64,000 bases of DNA from Sunxiuqinia sp963678245 (GCA_965140765.1 OZ223308.1:186001-250000), one strand, 5' to 3'; counted from the stretch's first letter, positions 18,555-27,953 are shown. Notes: a model not told the origin generated them from the letters alone. Numbers and translations: made by a program.

Positions 18555-18562
18555 CAAAAGTA
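18555..18562 (-). promoter_or_regulatory. -7 box for ald
   Basis: TACTTTTG on the minus strand, 34 bases before the ald ATG. No TTG was found at standard distance. Confidence 0.45.
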
Positions 18563-18718
18563 GGCCATTGCTATTCTCTAAAGTATGACAAAAAACAAGA
18601 AAATATACATTCCTACTTCCTTGCGTTCAAAAAATTACAGCGAATTAACAGCCTTTCATGAGGGGCTATCAAATTCGAAGTCGATTCGAATTAAAAGCAT
18701 CAAATTACTGCAAAAAAG

Positions 18719-18753
18719 TTTGTTTTTATTTAAGATTGTTAATCGTATCTTTG
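18719..18753 (+). promoter_or_regulatory. Promoter of the aminotransferase gene
   Basis: TTTG (18719-18722) and TATCTTTG (18746-18753) are 23 bases apart. The position fixes the real start codon at 18780, because the open frame extending upstream to 18585 would lie before the promoter. Confidence 0.68.
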
Positions 18754-18779
18754 CCGAATTAGCGAAACTATTTTACAAC

Positions 18780-19985
18780 ATGCCAACAACATCAATACGA
18801 GGAAATAAAATGCCTGATTCACCCATCAGAAAGCTTGTTCCGCTTTCTGACAAGGCCAAAGAACTTGGGCGTAAGGTGTATCATTTAAATATTGGTCAGC
18901 CCGATCTGGAAACTCCCCAAAGAGCATTGGACGCCATTCGGAATATTGATCGAAAAATTCTGGAATATAGTCCCAGCGAGGGAATTCTATCATTGAGGCA
19001 AAAGTTGGCAAATTACTATCACAAGTTCAGCATCTATGTTGATGTAGAGGACATTATTATCACAACCGGTGGAAGCGAAGCAGTTACTTTTGCCTTTATG
19101 TCCTGCCTTGATCCCGGTGATGAAATCATTGTGCCTGAGCCGGCTTATGCTAATTACGAAGCATTTGCAATTGTTGCTGGCGCAGAAATTAAATCCGTTC
19201 CGGCTAAAATTGAAGAAGGTTTCGCAATGCCTCCGATTGAAGAATTTGAAAAGCTGATCACTCCGAAAACTAAGGGGATTATGATCTGTAATCCCAACAA
19301 TCCTACCGGCTACTTATATACCCAGCAGGAAATGAACAAGATTCGTGACTTAGTGAAAAAGTACGACTTGTATTTATTTTCGGATGAAGTTTACCGTGAA
19401 TTTTGCTACACCGGCGCACCATACATTTCAGCATTTCACTTGGAAGGCATTGAGCAAAATGTCATTTTGATTGACTCCGTATCTAAACGATACAGTGAGT
19501 GCGGCTTGCGAATTGGAGCATTGATTACTAAAAACGCAGCCGTTCGAAAAAATGTGATGAAATTTTGCCAGGCTCGTTTGAGTCCGCCGTTAGTTGGTCA
19601 GATTGCTGCTGAAGCTTCACTGGAGTATACGGATGATTACCTGATGGACTCTTACAATGAGTATGTTAGTCGTAGAAAATTTTTAATTGACGGATTGAAC
19701 CGAATTGACGGCGTATATTCGCCCATTCCGATGGGGGCTTTTTATACCGTCGCTCAACTTCCGGTTGATGATGCCGATAAATTTTGTGCCTGGCTTCTCA
19801 GTGATTTTGAGTATGAAAATCAAACCATTTTTATGGCTCCGGCTTCCGGATTTTATACCACTCCGGGGCAAGGAAGAGACCAGGTAAGGATTGCCTACGT
19901 ACTTAACAAAGCTGATTTGGGTAAAGCATTAAAAGTACTTGAAGAAGCACTAAAAGTTTACCCCGGCAGCAAAGTCAAAAAATAA
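18780..19985 (+). CDS. Pyridoxal-phosphate aminotransferase, aspartate aminotransferase-like (class I)
   Basis: A 401-residue fold-type I PLP enzyme. The start at 18780 (MPTTSIRGNKMPDSPIRKL) follows a promoter box by 26 bases and gives the normal length. Family features are LNIGQPDLETP near the N-terminus, NPNNPTGYLY, SDEVYREFCY and the Schiff-base Lys in SVSKRYSECGLRIG. The C-terminus holds the substrate-carboxylate Arg region (GRDQVRIAY). This subgroup often acts on aspartate or other 2-oxo-acid pairs, but the substrate is not settled by sequence. It is monocistronic, with a terminator 20 bases downstream. Confidence 0.88.
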   Translation: MPTTSIRGNKMPDSPIRKLVPLSDKAKELGRKVYHLNIGQPDLETPQRALDAIRNIDRKILEYSPSEGILSLRQKLANYYHKFSIYVDVEDIIITTGGSEAVTFAFMSCLDPGDEIIVPEPAYANYEAFAIVAGAEIKSVPAKIEEGFAMPPIEEFEKLITPKTKGIMICNPNNPTGYLYTQQEMNKIRDLVKKYDLYLFSDEVYREFCYTGAPYISAFHLEGIEQNVILIDSVSKRYSECGLRIGALITKNAAVRKNVMKFCQARLSPPLVGQIAAEASLEYTDDYLMDSYNEYVSRRKFLIDGLNRIDGVYSPIPMGAFYTVAQLPVDDADKFCAWLLSDFEYENQTIFMAPASGFYTTPGQGRDQVRIAYVLNKADLGKALKVLEEALKVYPGSKVKK

Positions 19986-20008
19986 AGACATAACGAAAAC
20001 ACAAATAG

Positions 20009-20045
20009 AAAGGGCAAGTTCGTTAAGAACTTACCCTTTTTTTTA
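20009..20045 (+). terminator. Terminator after the aminotransferase gene
   Basis: A 13-bp stem with one mismatch (20009-20021 with 20027-20039) around GTTAA, followed by a run of T residues to about 20044. Confidence 0.88.
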
Positions 20046-20073
20046 TTTGATCTATATCTATAATTTTCACAAC

Positions 20074-22260
20074 CTAATTTCCCATTTCCGACATAAACTT
20101 AATCCGCATCAAACGGACATCATCTTCAGAGTATTCTTCTTCGCCTAATTCTTCCAATGCCGATTCAACCGAATCGTCCTCCGCTTCGCGGAAATAATCA
20201 AAAACTTCTTCCTGATGATCTTCATCCAACACATCATCAATATAATAGTCAATATTGATTTTAGTTCCGGAATTAACAATTGCTTCTACCTCTGTAATCA
20301 GCTCTTTTAATTCAATACCTTTTGAGTGTGCAATATCATCAAGCGATAACTTTCGATCAATACTCTGTATAATAAAGACTTTAAGTTTTGATTTATTGGC
20401 GACTGTTTTTACAACCAAATCCTGCGGACGCTCAATACCTTTTTCATCAACATACGACTTGATCAATTTGACAAACTCCTTGCCATATCGTCTTGCCTTG
20501 CCTTCGCCTACACCTTGAATAAATTTCAACTCATCCAACGATATCGGATACTGGATAGACATATCAGCTAACGATGGATCTTGAAAAACAACAAAGGGGG
20601 GCAAATTATGCTTCTGGGCAATTTTCTTTCTTAAATCTTTAAGCATTTTATACAACTCCGTGTCTCCACCCGCCGCTCCAGAAGGACTTCCACCTGAAGA
20701 GCCAGCTTCATCCTCTTGCTCTTCGTAATTATGATTCCGAACCAATAGAAATGATTCAGGCTTCTCTATAAATTGATGCCCTTTTTCATTTATCCTAAGC
20801 AGTCCATAATTCTCAATATCTTTATTAATCAAACCCGCAATCATACTTTGTCGAAACACCGCATTCCAAAAACGGGCGCTGTGATCGCATCCTGAATTAA
20901 AAGCTTTCAGGTGATCATGTTTGAATGATCTCACAGCAGCAGTATTTTTGCCAATCAGGATATCTGTAATATGTTCGGCTTTATATTTCTCATTGACCTC
21001 ACGAATCGCCTTTAATGCCCGAACCACTTCATCGCTAGCCTCCACCTGTTCTTTAGGATTCAAACAATTGTCGCAATTCCCACAAGGCTCAGTTACCTTT
21101 TCGCCAAAATAATTCAACAACATTATTCTCCGGCAAATGGCAGTCTCGGCGTACGACGCAGTATCAAGGAGCAATTGGCGCCCAATTTCCTGTTCGGCAA
21201 CCGGCTTACCCTGCATAAACTTCTCAAGCTTTTGAATATCTTTATACGAATAAAACGCCAGACACTGTCCTTCGCCTCCATCACGACCCGCGCGACCAGT
21301 TTCCTGATAATAGCCTTCGAGGCTTTTCGGAACATCATAATGCATTACAAAACGCACATCAGGCTTATCAATCCCCATCCCAAAAGCGATAGTTGCAACA
21401 ATAACATCCACCTCTTCCATCAAAAATTTATCCTGATTTCCAGAGCGTGTTGCGGAATCCATTCCGGCATGATAAGCCAGGGCTTTGATACCATTTACCT
21501 GCAATGTTTCGGCCAACTCTTCTACCCTTTTTCTGCTCAAACAATAGATAATACCTGATTTCCCCTCATTTTCTTTAATAAATCGAATGATTTGTGTTTC
21601 AGGTTTCACTTTTGGCTTTACAGCATAATAGAGATTGGGTCGGTTAAACGATGCTTTAAAGACCTTAGCTTCCAGCATACCCAGATTTTTCTGAATATCA
21701 TGCTGTACCTTAGCCGTTGCTGTTGCCGTAAGCGCCATGATTGGCGCCGAGCCAATTTCCTGAACAATTGGCCGGATCCGACGATATTCCGGTCGGAAAT
21801 CATGCCCCCATTCTGAAATACAATGGGCTTCATCAATAGCATAAAACGAAATATCAACCTTCTTCAAGAAGTCAATATTATCTTGCTTTGTTAACGACTC
21901 CGGTGCAACGTAAAGCAACTTAGTTCGTCCGCTTAATACATCGTTTTTTACATTTAGTGTGGCAGCCTTCGTCAATGACGAATTTAAAAAATGAGCAATC
22001 CCGTCATCAGTTCCAAAACTACGAATAGAATCCACCTGATTTTTCATTAATGCAATTAGCGGGGAAATAACAATGGCAGTCCCTTCCATTATTAATGCCG
22101 GCAACTGATAGCATAATGACTTTCCACCTCCTGTAGGCATCAGCACAAAAGAATCGTTACCATCGAGCACACTCGCGATAACGTCCTCTTGCCGCCCTTT
22201 AAACCGGTCAAACCCAAAGTACTTTTGGAGCTGATCGGTTAACTTAAGCTCAGTGTTCAT
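20074..22260 (-). CDS. recQ: ATP-dependent DNA helicase RecQ
   Basis: A 728-residue 3'-5' helicase for recombination and repair. Motif I is MPTGGGKSLCYQLPA, the DEAH box is IDEAHCISEWGHDFRPEY and motif VI is YYQETGRAGRDG. Zinc ligands are visible in the RQC part (ICRRIMLLNYFGE, then CGNCDNC). A winged-helix segment and an HRDC domain (ELYKMLKDLRKKIAQKHNLPP onwards) follow. Beyond HRDC there is a further helix-turn-helix-like segment (LSLDDIAHSKGIELKELI) and a very acidic tail, which makes it longer than the roughly 610-residue E. coli enzyme. It is divergent from tatC. Confidence 0.95.
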   Translation of the reverse strand: MNTELKLTDQLQKYFGFDRFKGRQEDVIASVLDGNDSFVLMPTGGGKSLCYQLPALIMEGTAIVISPLIALMKNQVDSIRSFGTDDGIAHFLNSSLTKAATLNVKNDVLSGRTKLLYVAPESLTKQDNIDFLKKVDISFYAIDEAHCISEWGHDFRPEYRRIRPIVQEIGSAPIMALTATATAKVQHDIQKNLGMLEAKVFKASFNRPNLYYAVKPKVKPETQIIRFIKENEGKSGIIYCLSRKRVEELAETLQVNGIKALAYHAGMDSATRSGNQDKFLMEEVDVIVATIAFGMGIDKPDVRFVMHYDVPKSLEGYYQETGRAGRDGGEGQCLAFYSYKDIQKLEKFMQGKPVAEQEIGRQLLLDTASYAETAICRRIMLLNYFGEKVTEPCGNCDNCLNPKEQVEASDEVVRALKAIREVNEKYKAEHITDILIGKNTAAVRSFKHDHLKAFNSGCDHSARFWNAVFRQSMIAGLINKDIENYGLLRINEKGHQFIEKPESFLLVRNHNYEEQEDEAGSSGGSPSGAAGGDTELYKMLKDLRKKIAQKHNLPPFVVFQDPSLADMSIQYPISLDELKFIQGVGEGKARRYGKEFVKLIKSYVDEKGIERPQDLVVKTVANKSKLKVFIIQSIDRKLSLDDIAHSKGIELKELITEVEAIVNSGTKINIDYYIDDVLDEDHQEEVFDYFREAEDDSVESALEELGEEEYSEDDVRLMRIKFMSEMGN

Positions 22261-22425
22261 AAAAGCCTGTATTTATGTCCTTTAATATTTTTTCTTTCAC
22301 AATCGCAAAATCTAAGGTATATAAAATCTGCTTCATAATCCAAGGTTTTTTTATCAAAAAAAGACATTTAACATCGCACAAAAAAAATTAGCTTCTTAAT
22401 TAAAAGCTTAATCATGAATATCAAC

Positions 22426-22433
22426 TATATTTG
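22426..22433 (+). promoter_or_regulatory. -7 box for tatC
   Basis: TATATTTG, 54 bases before the tatC ATG. No good -33 element was seen. The remaining recQ-tatC interval holds only AT-rich DNA. Confidence 0.45.
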
Positions 22434-22487
22434 TGCACATAAAAAAAAGAGAGATGGTCTTTTTTTGACTGAACTAAATAGCCTGCA

Positions 22488-23354
22488 ATGACCAACAACG
22501 ATTTTACAGAACAACAAAGCACAAAAAAGAAAAAACACAAAAAAGAAAAAGAGGTTGAGATGTCCTTTCTTGATCATTTAGAAGAATTAAGATGGCACAT
22601 TATTCGAGCTTTTTTATCCATTGTTTTTTTTGCAGTATTAGCTTTTCTAAATAAAGACTTCATATTCGATACCGTAATATTTAATCCGAAGACACCCGAC
22701 TTTTGGACAAACCGGATGTTTGCAAATTTAGCGGAGTTCACTGGGATGGATTCGCTTAGAATAAACACCCAGGAATTACAGCTAATCAGCTTGAAAATGG
22801 CCGATAATTTCATGACCCACATCATGACCTCGATCATTGCAGGACTGATTGTAGCATCACCTTATGTTTTTTTTGAGGTTTGGCGATTTATTAGTCCGGC
22901 TCTTTACGATAAAGAAAAAAGTCATTCGGGAGGTGCTGTGTTTTACATGTCGGTATTATTTATAATAGGTGTTTTATTTGGTTACTTTTTAATTGTCCCG
23001 CTTTCGGTGCATTTTTTAGGATCATATTCAATCTCCAGCGAAGTGACTAATCAAATCAATATGCGCTCCTACATTGGAACAGTTACCTCTATCAGTTTGG
23101 CTAGCGGCGTAATCTTTGAACTTCCGATATTCGTTTATTTTTTAAGCAAGATCGGAATATTAACTCCGTCATTGATGAAAAGCTATCGGCGACATGCCTA
23201 TGTTGCCTTATTATTGCTTTCCGCGATCATCACTCCACCCGATGTTTTCAGCCAAATCATGGTATGTCTGCCATTGGTTTTTTTGTATGAAATTGGAATT
23301 GTAATTTCGAAACGGGTTAATAAAAAAGCTGAAGAGGATATGGAGGCGCTATAA
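22488..23354 (+). CDS. tatC: Sec-independent (Tat) translocase subunit TatC
   Basis: A 288-residue inner-membrane protein that recognises twin-arginine signal peptides, as on the GH36-like protein at the start of this window. After a Lys-rich leader it has the TatC signature FLDHLEELRWHIIRAF (about residues 27-42), then six predicted membrane helices with SPYVFFEVWRFISPALY and the C-terminal SAIITPPDVFSQIMVCLPLVFLYE segment. An insertion of about 60 residues in the first periplasmic loop fits other Bacteroidota TatC. No tatA or tatB gene is adjacent. Confidence 0.95.
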   Translation: MTNNDFTEQQSTKKKKHKKEKEVEMSFLDHLEELRWHIIRAFLSIVFFAVLAFLNKDFIFDTVIFNPKTPDFWTNRMFANLAEFTGMDSLRINTQELQLISLKMADNFMTHIMTSIIAGLIVASPYVFFEVWRFISPALYDKEKSHSGGAVFYMSVLFIIGVLFGYFLIVPLSVHFLGSYSISSEVTNQINMRSYIGTVTSISLASGVIFELPIFVYFLSKIGILTPSLMKSYRRHAYVALLLLSAIITPPDVFSQIMVCLPLVFLYEIGIVISKRVNKKAEEDMEAL

Positions 23355-23476
23355 TAGTTCATCAAATTAAGCGTTTGAATATTTTAAAACGAGCATGTAA
23401 AATTAAAAACACACTGGGGCATGAATATCATTGGCAGGCTCAAGTGCTGCAATAAAAATAATACAACGATAGACAC

Positions 23477-24199
23477 ATGAAATTACGAGCCGACAATATA
23501 GTTAAGAAATACAGGAAACGAACAGTTGTAAAAGGAGTGTCTTTTGAAGTGGAACAAGGCGAAATTGTTGGGCTGCTCGGACCAAATGGAGCCGGAAAAA
23601 CAACTTCTTTTTACATGATTGTCGGGCTGGTTCAGCCGCTATCAGGAAAAGTATTCCTAGATACTAAGAACATCACAAAACTTCCGGTTTACAAGCGGGC
23701 TCAGCTAGGAATAGGCTACCTGGCTCAGGAGGCTTCTGTTTTTCGCAAATTAAGCATTGAAGATAATTTGAAGGCAGTTCTGGAAATGACCGATTACACC
23801 AAGGAATACCAAAAGGAAAAACTGGAGTCTTTAATTGAGGAGTTTGGGCTACAGCATATTCGAAAAAGCAAGGGTTTCCAATTATCGGGTGGCGAACGCC
23901 GAAGAACTGAGATTGCCCGTGCATTGGCTATTGACCCCAAATTTATACTACTGGATGAACCCTTTGCCGGAGTTGACCCCATTGCCGTTGAAGATATCCA
24001 GGAAATTGTGAATAAGCTTAAGGCAAAAAACATCGGCGTACTGATTACCGACCACAACGTACACGAAACACTTTCCATCACCGACCGCTCGTACCTCTTA
24101 TTCGAAGGATCGATTATGAAAGCAGGAACAGCCGAAGATTTAGCTAACGACGAAGATGTGCGCCGTGTTTATTTGGGGCAAAATTTCACACTTCGGTAA
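23477..24199 (+). CDS. lptB: LPS export ABC transporter ATP-binding protein
   Basis: A 240-residue ABC ATPase that powers lipopolysaccharide extraction by LptFG. Walker A is GPNGAGKTTSFYMIVGL, the signature is LSGGERRRTEIARAL and Walker B is FILLDEPFAGVDPIAVEDI, with the switch His in LITDHNVHETL. YLAQEASVFRKLS is characteristic of LptB as opposed to branched-chain amino acid transporters. It lies 122 bases after tatC, likely the same transcript or an uncharted promoter. Other Lpt genes are not here, but lipid A genes occur at 34 and 48-51 kb. Confidence 0.94.
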   Translation: MKLRADNIVKKYRKRTVVKGVSFEVEQGEIVGLLGPNGAGKTTSFYMIVGLVQPLSGKVFLDTKNITKLPVYKRAQLGIGYLAQEASVFRKLSIEDNLKAVLEMTDYTKEYQKEKLESLIEEFGLQHIRKSKGFQLSGGERRRTEIARALAIDPKFILLDEPFAGVDPIAVEDIQEIVNKLKAKNIGVLITDHNVHETLSITDRSYLLFEGSIMKAGTAEDLANDEDVRRVYLGQNFTLR

Positions 24200-24245
24200 A
24201 ACGACTTCACCTCAACAAAAAAAATCTGAAAGTTTTATTTCTTAG

Positions 24246-24277
24246 TTTGTGTTATAAAAAAAAATAACATACATTTG
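24246..24277 (+). promoter_or_regulatory. Promoter of tRNA-Leu
   Basis: TTTG (24246-24249) and TACATTTG (24270-24277) are 20 bases apart, and the tRNA begins 12 bases later. Confidence 0.75.
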
Positions 24278-24288
24278 CACCGCAATTC

Positions 24289-24369
24289 GCGGGCGTGGCG
24301 GAATTGGTAGACGCGCTAGACTTAGGATCTAGTGTCTTTGACGTGGGGGTTCGAGTCCCTTCGCCCGCA
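24289..24369 (+). tRNA. tRNA-Leu (anticodon TAG)
   Basis: An 81-nt class II tRNA. The acceptor stem is GCGGGCG with CGCCCGC, the anticodon stem is CTAGA/TCTAG with loop CTTAGGA, a long variable arm follows (TGTCTTTGACGTG), and the T-arm has GGTTCGAGTCC. CCA is not encoded. Confidence 0.96.
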
Positions 24370-24386
24370 CAAATTGAAAAATACAA

Positions 24387-24426
24387 CCGCAATGCTTGAT
24401 TATAATATCGAAGCATGCGGTTTTTA
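24387..24426 (+). terminator. Terminator of tRNA-Leu
   Basis: The stem CCGCAATGCTT pairs with AAGCATGCGG with one bulged base, followed by five T residues. Confidence 0.82.
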
Positions 24427-24509
24427 TTGATTATAGCCATAAGTTAAACTTGACAAAAAGAGTTAACTGTTTGATAATTTGAACATTTTCCATTTTTAAG
24501 CGGAAGTAT

Positions 24510-25865
24510 ATGAATATTACAAGAGAGAACATCAACGATCTAAATTCAATTGTTACTGTAAAGATCGAGAAAAACGACTACGAAGCTACAGTTGCCGAGC
24601 AATTAAAAGAATACCGTAAAAAAGCGAATATGCCAGGTTTCAGACCCGGCAAAGTTCCTGCAGGCTTGATAAAAAAGATGTATGGAAAAGCAATTCTTGC
24701 TGAAGAGGTCAATAAGATGTTGTCTGAAAACTTGTCAAAATTCATTGTTGAAGAAAAATTAAATATTCTTGGAGAACCGCTTCCAAATGAAGAGAAGACA
24801 CCTTCGTTTGACTTTGAAACAGCGCAAGATTTTGAATTCGCATTCGATATTGCTGTAGCTCCTGAAATTGAAGTGAAATTTGACAAGCGCAAAAAATATC
24901 CCTACTACCTGATTCAGGTTGATGATAAAATGATCGACCAACAGGTTGATCAGTACACCAGCAAATTTGGTGCAAATGAAGCTGCTGAAACGGTTGAAGA
25001 TAAAGATACGATCCGCGGAAACTTTGTGCAGCTTGACGCCGAAGGCAACGAATTGGAAGACGGGATCAAAGCTGAACAAGTTGTCATTGCCGTTGATGTA
25101 ATGAAAGACGAAGAGGTTAAAAAAGAAATTATTGGCAAAAAAGCCGGAAACACCATCGTATTCGATCCGATCAAGGTTTACGATAGCCGTCACGAAGTAG
25201 GTCATATGTTGAATATTTCCCACGAAGAAGCTGAAAACGTTGAAGGAGACTTTAAATTCACGCTTACTGAAATTCTTCGATTTAAGAAGGCTGAAGTAAA
25301 CGAGGACCTGTTCAAAAAGGCTTTTGGTGATGATACGGAGATCAAGACAGAAGAAGAATTCCGTAATAAATTAAAAGCTGATCTTGAGGAACAACTGAAA
25401 TACTCAAGCGATTACAAATTCACCATCGATAGCCGCGACATCTTAATTGAAAAAATTGAGATGGAATTGCCGGAAGAATTTCTAAAACGTTGGCTGAAAA
25501 CAACCAACAACGAATTGACCGACCAGCAAATAGAAGATGACTTTGATAATTTCATGAAAGATTTGCGCTGGCAATTAATTAAAGACCGCATTGCCAAAGA
25601 CAATGAAATTGAAATCAAACAAGAAGATATTCAGGCAATGGCCAAGGAAGTTGCAGCGATGCAATTCCGTCAATACGGAATGTTCGACATGCCCGATGAG
25701 CAGTTGAACGCTTTTGGCGAACAAATCCTTCAAAACAAAGAAGAGAAACAACGCATTACAACCCGCGTTCAAGAAGATAAAATCATGGCTGTCATCAAAG
25801 AAAACGTTAGCATTGATGAAAAAGAAATTAGTCAGGAAGACTTTAACAAATTATTGGAAAAGTAG
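24510..25865 (+). CDS. tig: Trigger factor (ribosome-associated chaperone)
   Basis: A 451-residue chaperone that meets nascent chains at the ribosome exit. The N-terminal ribosome-binding domain ends with the signature segment MPGFRPGKVPAGLIKKMYG near residues 39-57. The middle PPIase region is divergent from the E. coli FKBP domain, which is usual in Bacteroidota, so prolyl isomerase activity is uncertain. The C-terminal helical arms make up the rest. It is followed by clpP and clpX, the common bacterial order, but a long hairpin separates it from clpP. Confidence 0.95.
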   Translation: MNITRENINDLNSIVTVKIEKNDYEATVAEQLKEYRKKANMPGFRPGKVPAGLIKKMYGKAILAEEVNKMLSENLSKFIVEEKLNILGEPLPNEEKTPSFDFETAQDFEFAFDIAVAPEIEVKFDKRKKYPYYLIQVDDKMIDQQVDQYTSKFGANEAAETVEDKDTIRGNFVQLDAEGNELEDGIKAEQVVIAVDVMKDEEVKKEIIGKKAGNTIVFDPIKVYDSRHEVGHMLNISHEEAENVEGDFKFTLTEILRFKKAEVNEDLFKKAFGDDTEIKTEEEFRNKLKADLEEQLKYSSDYKFTIDSRDILIEKIEMELPEEFLKRWLKTTNNELTDQQIEDDFDNFMKDLRWQLIKDRIAKDNEIEIKQEDIQAMAKEVAAMQFRQYGMFDMPDEQLNAFGEQILQNKEEKQRITTRVQEDKIMAVIKENVSIDEKEISQEDFNKLLEK

Positions 25866-25906
25866 AAAATTAATAGCGCTGCGAGCTAGCGAGTAGCATA
25901 ATTTTT

Positions 25907-25990
25907 TAACTTTGTAAAAACTGGTTTTCGACTTTAGCTGTTCACGCAGGTCTAAGTCATAAAAAACCAGACTTTACAAAGTTTTTTTTT
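25907..25990 (+). promoter_or_regulatory. Long hairpin with T-run between tig and clpP (terminator, attenuator or small RNA)
   Basis: One extended hairpin covers 25908-25983: an outer 11 bp and then 8 bp with two mismatches between (left arm 25908-25928, right arm 25963-25983). An inner stem GACTT-AG with CTAAGTC and an apical CTG/CAG close it. A run of nine T follows (25982-25990), 16 bases before the clpP ATG. A -7-like box TAACTTTG (25907-25914) overlaps the left foot. Confidence 0.75.
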
Positions 25991-26006
25991 AACCAGAAAT
26001 AGAAAC

Positions 26007-26681
26007 ATGAGCGATAAAAAAGAATTTCAAAAATATGCCCAAGGGCACATGGGAATCAGCAGCTTAACAATGCATCGCTACGATTCACTGTTTACAAATA
26101 GTTTAACCCCATACATTATCGAGGAGCGACAAATGAATGTCGCATCGATGGATGTTTTCTCTCGTTTAATGATGGATCGTATCATCTTTTTGGGAACACC
26201 GATCGACGATTACATTGCCAACATTATTATGGCGCAGCTGCTTTTCCTCGAATCAACCGACCCTAGCAAAGACATTCAGATTTATTTTAACAGCCCGGGA
26301 GGATCCGTACATGCAGGATTGGGTGTATACGACACCATGCAATATATTTCGCCGGACGTTGCCACGATTTGCACTGGAATGGCAGCATCAATGGGAGCTG
26401 TACTTTTAACAGCTGGAACAAAAGGAAAACGTTCAGCATTGAAGCATTCGCGAATTATGATTCACCAGCCAATGGGTGGTGCGCAAGGACAGGCTTCGGA
26501 TATTGAAATTACTGCCCGTGAGATTTTAAAATTGAAAAAAGAATTGTATGACATTATTGCCAAACATTCAGATAATTCATACGAACAAGTTGAAAAAGAC
26601 TCAGATCGCGACTACTGGATGACGGCTCAAGAAGCCAAAGAATACGGTATGATTGACGATATTTTATTGAAAAACGAATAG
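26007..26681 (+). CDS. clpP: ATP-dependent Clp protease proteolytic subunit
   Basis: A 224-residue serine peptidase forming the tetradecameric chamber that degrades proteins unfolded by ClpX. The nucleophile Ser is in CTGMAASMGAVLL and the His in MIHQPMGGAQGQASD. The Asp is in DRDYWMTAQEA. Substrate strand and oxyanion features (FNSPGGSVHAGL) are intact. A long leader hairpin precedes it. clpX follows 21 bases downstream in the same direction. Confidence 0.96.
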   Translation: MSDKKEFQKYAQGHMGISSLTMHRYDSLFTNSLTPYIIEERQMNVASMDVFSRLMMDRIIFLGTPIDDYIANIIMAQLLFLESTDPSKDIQIYFNSPGGSVHAGLGVYDTMQYISPDVATICTGMAASMGAVLLTAGTKGKRSALKHSRIMIHQPMGGAQGQASDIEITAREILKLKKELYDIIAKHSDNSYEQVEKDSDRDYWMTAQEAKEYGMIDDILLKNE

Positions 26682-26702
26682 TAGAGGAAGAAGGGGAAAA
26701 CC

Positions 26703-27917
26703 ATGGATAAATGTTCTTTTTGCGGAAAAGAGAAAAAAGACACGAACCTGTTGATTGCAGGAATGGATGGTCATATTTGCGACCACTGCATTGAGCAGGC
26801 TTATGCCATAGTTGAAGAGGAATTTAAAAAAGATAGCGAATTCGATCTTAATGGGTTGAAGCTTTTAAAGCCCAAAGAAATTAAAGAATTCCTTGATCAA
26901 TATGTGATTGGCCAGGATCAGGCAAAACGGACTTTATCAGTAGCCGTCTACAATCACTACAAACGTTTAACTCAAAAAGTTTCGAACGACGAGACTGAAA
27001 TAGAGAAGTCGAACATTATTTTGGTTGGACAAACTGGAACGGGAAAAACCCTGTTAGCTCGCACCATTGCAAAAATGCTCCATGTTCCCTTCACAATTGT
27101 TGATGCCACAGTACTGACTGAAGCCGGTTATGTAGGTGAAGATATTGAAAGTTTGTTAACTCGGTTGTTACAAGCTGCCGATTACAATGTTGAAGCAGCA
27201 GAACGAGGCATCGTATTTATTGACGAGCTGGACAAAATTGCACGGAAAGGCGACAATCCATCCATCACTCGTGATGTTTCAGGCGAAGGCGTTCAGCAAG
27301 GCTTACTGAAATTGCTGGAAGGAGCCACAGTCAATGTTCCTCCACAGGGAGGAAGAAAACATCCGGAACAAAAAATGATTCCGGTGGATACCAAGAATAT
27401 TCTCTTTGTTTGTGGTGGTGCCTTCGACGGTATTGAGAAAAAGATCTCAAAAAGATTGAATACCGCGGTAGTTGGTTTTGGAGCCCAAAAATTGGTTGAT
27501 AATCTGGATCGTGAAAATATGTTGCAATACATTTCACCTCAGGATCTGAAAAGTTTTGGATTGATTCCCGAAATTATCGGTCGACTTCCGGTTTTAGCTT
27601 ATTTGGAGCCACTCGACAGACAAGCATTACGAAATATTTTGACTGAACCTAAAAATTCAATCATCAAACAATACGTTAAGCTGTTTAAACTTGATGATAT
27701 TGATCTGACCTTTGAAGAAGAGGCGTTGGAATTTATTGTGGATAAGGCAGTAGAGTTTAAATTGGGCGCACGTGGGCTACGATCAATCTGCGAAAGCATC
27801 ATGCTTGATGCCATGTTCGACAGTCCTTCTGACGGCATAAAAGAGTTAGCCATCTCCAAAGAGTATGCCCAGGAGAGAATTGACCGAAGCAGTACACATC
27901 GACTAAAAGCAAGCTAA
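26703..27917 (+). CDS. clpX: ATP-dependent Clp protease ATP-binding subunit ClpX
   Basis: A 404-residue AAA+ unfoldase partner of ClpP. The N-terminal zinc-binding domain has CSFCGKEKK and CDHCIEQA. Walker A is GQTGTGKTLLART, Walker B is IVFIDELDKIARK, a pore loop precedes EDIESLLTRLL, and sensor/arginine segments are normal. The IGF-type loop that contacts ClpP is not obvious by eye. It is terminated by a strong hairpin 12 bases after the stop. Confidence 0.96.
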   Translation: MDKCSFCGKEKKDTNLLIAGMDGHICDHCIEQAYAIVEEEFKKDSEFDLNGLKLLKPKEIKEFLDQYVIGQDQAKRTLSVAVYNHYKRLTQKVSNDETEIEKSNIILVGQTGTGKTLLARTIAKMLHVPFTIVDATVLTEAGYVGEDIESLLTRLLQAADYNVEAAERGIVFIDELDKIARKGDNPSITRDVSGEGVQQGLLKLLEGATVNVPPQGGRKHPEQKMIPVDTKNILFVCGGAFDGIEKKISKRLNTAVVGFGAQKLVDNLDRENMLQYISPQDLKSFGLIPEIIGRLPVLAYLEPLDRQALRNILTEPKNSIIKQYVKLFKLDDIDLTFEEEALEFIVDKAVEFKLGARGLRSICESIMLDAMFDSPSDGIKELAISKEYAQERIDRSSTHRLKAS

Positions 27918-27928
27918 TATAAATTCAG

Positions 27929-27953
27929 AGCCGGACTTGATCCGGCTTTTTTT
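27929..27953 (+). terminator. clpX terminator
   Basis: AGCCGGA pairs with TCCGGCT around a 5-base loop, followed by a run of seven T residues. A TTG start for the next gene at 27937 would fall inside this hairpin. Confidence 0.92.

Noticed and set aside
18585..18779. N-terminal extension of the aminotransferase
   Set aside because: A good promoter lies at 18719-18753, downstream of that start, and the extension has no domain.
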